NCBI GenBank assembly: GCA_021796055.1
Contig: JAJYOS010000261.1
Span: 1-8,180, forward strand
Direction of reading: 5' to 3'
DNA length: 8,180 nt
From: Bacteroidota bacterium
GTDB lineage: Bacteria; Bacteroidota; Kryptoniia; Kryptoniales; JAKASW01
Shown one piece after another: positions 1 to 4,366 of this stretch; the stretch's first letter is position 1, and each line of letters begins with the position of its first letter. Below the pieces are notes generated by a model that saw only the letters and a program-made list of their open reading frames with translations, did not search any database and was not told the origin of the DNA. Made by a program: the position numbers and the translations under genes.

Positions 1-8
1 TCCGATCT
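1..8. other. Possible residual sequencing-adapter bases at the window edge
   Basis: The first eight bases, TCCGATCT, equal the 3' end of the common Illumina adapter. Translated in the frame of the transporter gene they give Arg-Ser just before Gly-Ser-Leu-Ile-Pro, where I would expect Asn before the Gly in this family (recalled from memory, not aligned). The homologous coding sequence may therefore really begin at base 9. This is inference; an 8-base match can arise by chance. Confidence 0.35.
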
Positions 9-1250
9 GGCTCTTTGATACCGTTTTTGAAAATAGCCTGCGAGCTAAACTCGGCGGAAGCTTACCTTGTGTCATTGGCGTTCTACATCTCTTACACGGT
101 GATGGCACTTCCGATGTCGGCGGTACTCGTAAAGACGGGGTACAAGAACGGCATGGTGCTCGGACTTCTAGGGATGGCGGTTGGCTCGCTGATATTCATT
201 CCCGCGGCGCATACGAGAATTTATCCCATCTTCCTCTTCGGACTCTTCGTTATGGGCGCGGGTCTGACGATACTTCAGACGGCATCGAACCCGTACGTGG
301 TAGTGATCGGTCCGAGAAAGACTGCGGCCGTGAGGATCGGCCTAATGGGGGTCGCGAACAAGGCGGCCGGAATATTCAGCCCGTTAGTCTTCACGGCGCT
401 GATGTTGGGCGGAATAGCGGCGTACAGCGACGCGAACCTTAACGCTATGACGGCCGCGCAGAAAGCGGTCGCGCTTAACCATCTGGCGGACAGGCTGGTT
501 GTTCCTTACCTCGTGATGGCTATAGTGCTGGTGTTCCTGGCGGCGATGATAAAGTTCTCCCCGTTGCCCGAGATAAACGACGAGGAAGACGAGGGGGGCG
601 TCGAAGTGAGCAAAGAGAAGACAAGCATATTTCAGTTCCCGCAGCTTATCCTCGGGGCTATCGCGCTGTTCTTCTATGTCGGTGTTGAGGTTATGGCAGG
701 TGATACAATAGGGATGTACGGAAGATCAATTGGCATACCATTCTTCGGAAAACTGACATCTTACACCATGTCGTTTATGGTCCTGGGATACCTCGTCGGC
801 ATCGTGGCTATACCAAGATTTATAAAGCAGGAGACCGCGCTCATCATATCTGCTGTAATGGGTTTTGTATTTGCGCTCTGCGTAATGACGATGTCGACGG
901 TGAATACCGGCATCTCGGCGGCTCTCCTTGGCTGGCTCGGCGTAACGCCGATACCTAACTCAGTCCTGTTCGTGGCCCTCCTCGGTTTTGCGAACGCCAT
1001 GGTCTGGCCGACCATCTGGCCGTTGGCCCTGCAGGGTCTCGGAAAATTCACGAAGATTGGATCGGCGATACTCATAATGGCAATCGCCGGCGGAGCCACT
1101 ATCCCACCGCTGTACGGCGTGTTGTCAGATACGCATTCGCCGCAGCTTTCGTACTGGATACTCCTTCCGTGTTACTTCATCATAACTCTTTATGCGGTGA
1201 AGGGACACAAGGTAAGATCGTGGAAGTCGGAACCCGCTGTGGGCAAATAG
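3..1250 (+). CDS. MFS sugar/H+ symporter, FucP/GluP/NagP family, 5'-truncated
   Basis: This is an inner-membrane permease that would take up a monosaccharide with protons. The reading frame is open to the window edge and the first visible residues already match the end of TM1 and the following loop (SLIPFLKIACELN), so the true start lies upstream; TTG at 15 is an internal Leu codon, not a start. About 415 residues are visible against a usual 410-440. Hydrophobic segments run throughout, split by an acidic central cytoplasmic loop (PEINDEEDEGG, bases about 567-600). FYISYTVMALP (81-113) and LQTASNPY (273-296) are family signatures. The Gln of LQTASNPY sits where E. coli FucP has Glu135, as in GluP-like members. 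The following VRIGLMGVANKAAG resembles NagP-type GlcNAc permeases. The next gene is an amino-sugar enzyme fusion, which favours GlcNAc or a related sugar, but substrate cannot be read from sequence. It ends with TAG. Confidence 0.9.
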   Translation, partial: RSGSLIPFLKIACELNSAEAYLVSLAFYISYTVMALPMSAVLVKTGYKNGMVLGLLGMAVGSLIFIPAAHTRIYPIFLFGLFVMGAGLTILQTASNPYVVVIGPRKTAAVRIGLMGVANKAAGIFSPLVFTALMLGGIAAYSDANLNAMTAAQKAVALNHLADRLVVPYLVMAIVLVFLAAMIKFSPLPEINDEEDEGGVEVSKEKTSIFQFPQLILGAIALFFYVGVEVMAGDTIGMYGRSIGIPFFGKLTSYTMSFMVLGYLVGIVAIPRFIKQETALIISAVMGFVFALCVMTMSTVNTGISAALLGWLGVTPIPNSVLFVALLGFANAMVWPTIWPLALQGLGKFTKIGSAILIMAIAGGATIPPLYGVLSDTHSPQLSYWILLPCYFIITLYAVKGHKVRSWKSEPAVGK

Positions 1251-1271
1251 CTACGCGAGGATTTAAAGGTC

Positions 1272-1308
1272 TGCGCGGACAGCAAAAATGACGGTAAACG
1301 TCCGCGCA
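1272..1308 (+). terminator. GC-rich inverted repeat after the transporter gene; terminator or attenuator-like
   Basis: TGCGCGGAC (1272-1280) and GTCCGCGCA (1300-1308) are a perfect 9-bp inverted repeat with a 19-nt loop, 21 bases past the transporter stop. No T-run follows, so it is not a textbook intrinsic terminator; it may stabilise the 3' end or reduce read-through into the next gene. A smaller alternative hairpin (GACG 1290-1293 with CGTC 1299-1302) overlaps it. The rest of the 1251-1412 gap is AT-richer, and I see no convincing promoter there. Confidence 0.5.
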
Positions 1309-1412
1309 TGCCTGTAAAATTTATGAGAGCCTGTATTTAAAACGCGAAGAGTTTCACTCATCAGTTCAGCAAAGATCAAACATCACTTGGAGGATTATCA
1401 GGAATATAGATT

Positions 1413-3752
1413 ATGAAAACGAAGTCTAGAGTAGAAGAGAAGGCTCTTGGTAGGTCAGGCCAGGAGCTGATGTATGGGCCGACGGAGAAGGCGGCGGTGA
1501 TAACGGTAGAGAACTTTCCAATGCTGGGCAAGCTGACGGCGCTGCGGTTTGTGGAGTGGGTTCAGAATAATCCGGGGGGAGTGGTGTCGCTTCCGACGGG
1601 TAAGACCCCGGAGCACTTCATAAAGTGGGTGACTCATTACCTGAATAACTGGAGCGAGAAGGAAGTAGTGCGCGACCTGGAAGATGGCGGAGTGGACCCG
1701 TCGAAGAGACCTGAGATGTCATCGCTTCACTTCGTGCAGATAGACGAGTTTTATCCGATAAACCCTGAACAGCATAACAGTTTTTACTACTACGTGAACA
1801 GCTTCTACCTGAGCGGATTCGGGTTCGACAAGAAGAAGGCTCTTCTGATAAACTGCAACGAGATAGGTCTTCCGAAGGGGAAGAAGCTTGAGGAGGCATG
1901 GCCAGAAAACAAGGTGGACCTGACGCTGAGGTTTAGACAGGCGAAGAGCGCCGAAGAACGGATGCAGCAGACTATTCTAGAGAACGTGGACCAGTGGTGC
2001 GCGGAATACGAGGAGAGAGTACAGAAACTTGGAGGGATAGGGTTCTTCCTCGGCGGAATAGGTCCTGACGGACACATCGGGTTCAATATCAGAGGATCGG
2101 ACCTCAACTCGACCACGAGACTTACGCCGACGAACTATGAGACACAGGCAGCAGCAGCTACGGACCTGGGAGGAATAGAGGTATCGCGGAACAGGCATGT
2201 GATAACGATAGGCCTGAGCACGATAACGTACAATAAGGAATGCACGGCGATAGTGATGGCTGCCGGCGAGGCTAAGGCAGGAGTGGTGGCCGATGCGGTC
2301 CAGCAGGAGAGACACGTTAGGTACCCGGCGACGGTTCTTCAGGGGCTGGTGAACGGTAGGTTCTACCTGACACAGGGAGCTGCGAAGCTTTTGGTGGAGA
2401 GACAGTACGAGCGGTTCAGGAAGAAGGAGAGCCTGACGGAACAGGAAGTGGAAGAGGTGGTGATAAACCTCGCGCTGGAGAAGAGGAAGAAGCTAAGGGA
2501 ACTCACGGAGAAGGATTTTGAAGGGAACAGGTTCGCGGCGGAAGTGCTGAAGAAGAGGAAAGAGGGAAGAGAGGCAATAACAGGAGAGATAGAGAAGAGG
2601 CTAATAGAGCGGATCGAGCATGGAAGCAGGTCGGAGCTGAACACTCGGTTTCTACACACGGAGCCACATCATGACGACATAATGCTGGGATACCTGGCAT
2701 ATGTTGTCAGGCGTGCGCGAGACGCGTCGAACAAGCACACGTTCCTGACTCTGACGAGCGGTTTCAACTCTGTGACGAACGAGCACATGGTTGACCAGCT
2801 ATTGAACCTGAAGCATTTTCTGGTAAGCGGGCAGTTCGACAAGCTGTTGTCGGAGAACTATTTCGCGCCGGAGGACGCCCACGCGAAGAACCGCGATATA
2901 TGGCAGTACCTTGACGGCGTTGCGGAGAATAACACGCACACGAGGCATGAGGGAGAGGCGAGGAGACTACTCCGGAACCTCATGACGCTATTCGACGGTG
3001 ATGGCAGGGAGAAGATGCTTGGCCGTATAGAAGAGCTGATGAACTATTTCAAGACGCGATATCCAGGAGAGAAGGACCAGCCGCATGTGCAGAGACTGAA
3101 AGGGATGATGCGCGAATGGGAGGCGGAGTGTCTATGGGGCTACTTCGGATTTAACTCGTCGTCGGTGAAGCATGCGAGACTCGGGTTCTACAAGGGAGAC
3201 GTGTTCACGGAGGAGCCGAAGATAGACAGGGACGTAGTGCCGGTTCTTGAGCTGCTGAGGGAGATAAAGCCTGACATAGTCGGAGTGGCTCTTGATCCTG
3301 AGGCGAGCGGCCCTGACACGCACTACAAGGTGCTGCAGGTGATGGCGGAGGCGCTGAGGATGTACGAGGCGGAGTCTGGCAGACACGACATGAAGGTGAT
3401 CGGCTACCGGAACATCTGGTACAGGTTCCATCCATCGGAGTCGAACGTATACGTGCCGGTGTCGCTTAACATGTTTTCGGTGTTATCAAACTCGTTCAAC
3501 AACGCGTTCGCGTCACAGCGGGGAGCATCGTTCCCGAGTTACGAGCTGGACGGCCCGTTCTCGGATCTAGCGCAGAAGATACAGGTGAGCCAGTACCAGA
3601 TGCTGAAGGTGTGTCTGGGGCGTGAGTACTTCAACGAGCATCCGAGTCCGCTTATCCAGGCGACGCGCGGGTTCACGTTCGTCAAGATGATGGCGCTACC
3701 GGAATTCTACGAAACCTGCATGACCCTCAAGAAGAGCACGGAGGAACTGTAA
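1413..3752 (+). CDS. NagB-like glucosamine-6-phosphate deaminase domain fused to a LmbE/PIG-L deacetylase-like domain
   Basis: A 779-aa cytoplasmic protein without signal peptide. Residues about 25-330 are a NagB/sugar-isomerase domain: LPTGKTP (60-66) for phosphate binding, QIDEFYP (109-115) with Asp111 matching E. coli NagB Asp72, and GGIGPDGHIGFN (214-225) with Asp219 and His221 matching Asp141 and His143. The residue equivalent to catalytic Glu148 is Ile226. A charged, helix-prone linker spans about 330-405. Residues about 410-690 look like LmbE/PIG-L: EPHHDDI (417-423) for the usual HPDDE metal motif and GPDTHYK (633-639) supplying the late His ligand. A plausible role is deacetylation plus deamination of an amino sugar phosphate, feeding Fru-6-P to glycolysis. 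NagB alone is about 266 aa. ATG 1413 is the first start after an in-frame TAG (1407-1409); AGGA (1400-1403) lies 9 nt upstream, while the better GGAGG (1389-1393) is too distant. The gene uses mostly AGA/AGG for Arg and ATA for Ile. Domain calls are firm; the exact reaction is not. Confidence 0.88.
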   Translation: MKTKSRVEEKALGRSGQELMYGPTEKAAVITVENFPMLGKLTALRFVEWVQNNPGGVVSLPTGKTPEHFIKWVTHYLNNWSEKEVVRDLEDGGVDPSKRPEMSSLHFVQIDEFYPINPEQHNSFYYYVNSFYLSGFGFDKKKALLINCNEIGLPKGKKLEEAWPENKVDLTLRFRQAKSAEERMQQTILENVDQWCAEYEERVQKLGGIGFFLGGIGPDGHIGFNIRGSDLNSTTRLTPTNYETQAAAATDLGGIEVSRNRHVITIGLSTITYNKECTAIVMAAGEAKAGVVADAVQQERHVRYPATVLQGLVNGRFYLTQGAAKLLVERQYERFRKKESLTEQEVEEVVINLALEKRKKLRELTEKDFEGNRFAAEVLKKRKEGREAITGEIEKRLIERIEHGSRSELNTRFLHTEPHHDDIMLGYLAYVVRRARDASNKHTFLTLTSGFNSVTNEHMVDQLLNLKHFLVSGQFDKLLSENYFAPEDAHAKNRDIWQYLDGVAENNTHTRHEGEARRLLRNLMTLFDGDGREKMLGRIEELMNYFKTRYPGEKDQPHVQRLKGMMREWEAECLWGYFGFNSSSVKHARLGFYKGDVFTEEPKIDRDVVPVLELLREIKPDIVGVALDPEASGPDTHYKVLQVMAEALRMYEAESGRHDMKVIGYRNIWYRFHPSESNVYVPVSLNMFSVLSNSFNNAFASQRGASFPSYELDGPFSDLAQKIQVSQYQMLKVCLGREYFNEHPSPLIQATRGFTFVKMMALPEFYETCMTLKKSTEEL

Positions 3753-3790
3753 GAGGCTGGAAGGGAATAAGGCTCCCGCGATTGCCTCTT
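3751..3790 (+). terminator. Possible weak terminator hairpin after the fusion gene
   Basis: AAGAGGC (3751-3757) and GCCTCTT (3784-3790) form a perfect 7-bp inverted repeat that begins within the stop codon. A nested GGGA/TCCC stem (3763-3766 with 3774-3777) could extend it. Only ATAGGTT follows, without a T-run, so termination here is uncertain. Confidence 0.3.
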
Positions 3791-3802
3791 ATAGGTTGAT
3801 GC

Positions 3803-3875
3803 GGAGAACCTGGCCGGGCCATTGCCGAGCGTCGGTCGAGTTGCAAGCAGCTGGTCCTTCCGCCGCCGGTTCTCC
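3803..3875. repeat. Widely spaced 8-bp inverted repeat closing a 73-nt GC-rich segment
   Basis: GGAGAACC (3803-3810) and GGTTCTCC (3868-3875) are perfect reverse complements. The 57 bases between them contain small self-complementary stretches: TGGCC-G-GGCCA (3811-3821), too tight to fold as drawn, and CCGA-GCG-TCGG (3825-3835). It could be a structured RNA or chance; an 8-bp repeat at this spacing is not rare in 600 bp. Confidence 0.25.
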
Positions 3876-4004
3876 TAACGTCCCGGTTCGGGTTGTCTGC
3901 CTTAATCGCCATTTCTGCCGATCGCACTGACAGAAGCGTTCCACCTTATCAAGTTACGCGGGGATCTAGTTTTCGGTGTATTTCCATTCGACGGAATTAA
4001 GTCG

Positions 4005-4050
4005 CCATTTATTCGGCAAATGGACCAACTGAGTCTCACGGAAATTTGCC
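4005..4050. repeat. Two overlapping, mutually exclusive inverted repeats
   Basis: CCATTT (4005-4010) pairs with AAATGG (4018-4023) around a 7-nt loop. GGCAAAT (4015-4021) instead pairs with ATTTGCC (4044-4050). Both use bases 4018-4021, so only one can form at a time. The pair lies upstream of the predicted receptor promoter and could be a regulator-binding region or part of a transcript from further upstream. Confidence 0.3.
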
Positions 4051-4102
4051 TATCGGATAAAAATGGCTGGATTTTGCGGCTTCTAGCGATTTGTGTTGTA
4101 AT

Positions 4103-4233
4103 AAACCTCTTGACATTGACTCATTTGTAGGCTATTTTTTGGAGGTTTGTTCGACTAGCCAATAAACATGTCAGGGAAATATGCAGGGCTGGAAAAACCT
4201 CGGGCAACTCCTTCAGCTACAGTAGAACCTCTT
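4103..4233. repeat. Cluster of AAACCTC-type repeats around the receptor promoter
   Basis: AAACCTC occurs at 4103-4109, directly before the -35 box, and again at 4195-4201. Its reverse complement GAGGTTT lies at 4142-4148, over the predicted transcription start. AACCTCTT occurs at 4104-4111 and 4226-4233. Four copies of the AACCTC core in about 130 bp, two of them bracketing the core promoter, suggest a regulator-binding array. The regulator is unknown. Confidence 0.4.
4110..4138 (+). promoter_or_regulatory. Sigma70-like promoter for the TonB-dependent receptor gene
   Basis: A perfect TTGACA (4110-4115), a 17-bp spacer, and TATTTT (4133-4138, four of six matches to TATAAT). Transcription would start near 4145 and leave a leader of about 220 nt before the ATG. 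The classical Bacteroidia motif (TAnnTTTG) is not evident, so assignment depends on the organism using a conventional sigma70 pattern. Confidence 0.45.
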
Positions 4234-4268
4234 AGCGGTCACAGGGCATCGGTTATTTGTGGGCCGCT
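4234..4268 (+). promoter_or_regulatory. Stem-loop in the probable leader of the receptor mRNA
   Basis: AGCGG (4234-4238) pairs with CCGCT (4264-4268). The stem continues with U-G and C-G pairs, then A-U and C-G past a single bulged G, to GTG at 4259-4261. That gives about nine base pairs and a 16-nt loop. I do not recognise a known riboswitch class. Confidence 0.35.
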
Positions 4269-4354
4269 TACGCAGTGCTTCCTAAATTCACACCATTAGT
4301 CCGGCGGTATTTTTATAGTTACAGCAGGCTGTTTCCCCATACAATTGACAACCG

Positions 4355-4360
4355 AAGGAG
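4355..4360 (+). promoter_or_regulatory. Ribosome binding site that decides the receptor start
   Basis: AAGGAG is 6 nt from ATG 4367 but only 3 nt from the in-frame GTG at 4364. The spacing favours the ATG. The beta-helix gene has the same box at the same 6-nt distance. Confidence 0.75.
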
Positions 4361-4366
4361 TAGGTG

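Larger units (their letters stand above)
3753..4366. other. 614-bp non-coding regulatory stretch between the fusion enzyme and the receptor gene
   Basis: I find no convincing gene here on either strand. The first part (about 3800-3900) is GC-rich with several small inverted repeats. From about 3960 the DNA is AT-richer and carries overlapping hairpins at 4005-4050, a sigma70-like promoter at 4110-4138, AAACCTC-type repeats between 4103 and 4233, and a hairpin at 4234-4268. ACAGC-AG-GCTGT (4321-4332) is a short operator-like palindrome. The length and the promoter indicate that the receptor gene is transcribed separately from the upstream pair. Confidence 0.7.

Noticed and set aside
15..17. 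TTG as the start codon of the transporter
   Set aside because: The frame is open upstream and residues just before it (Gly-Ser) continue the family pattern; TM1 would be missing from a protein starting here.
3803..3875. tRNA-like size and closing stem
   Set aside because: Neither strand shows the T-loop GTTCRANNC signature, D-loop GG or an anticodon arm in the expected places.
3727..3927. 66-codon minus-strand frame extending from the fusion gene 3' end into the gap
   Set aside because: It needs a GTG start with no well-placed SD and gives no recognisable protein.
4345..4350. TTGACA as a -35 box
   Set aside because: It lies only 17 bases before the ATG, so a -10 box would fall inside the coding region.
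4364..4366. GTG as the receptor start
   Set aside because: It is only 3 nt from AAGGAG; ATG 4367 has 6 nt, the same spacing as the next gene, and gives an equally good signal peptide.
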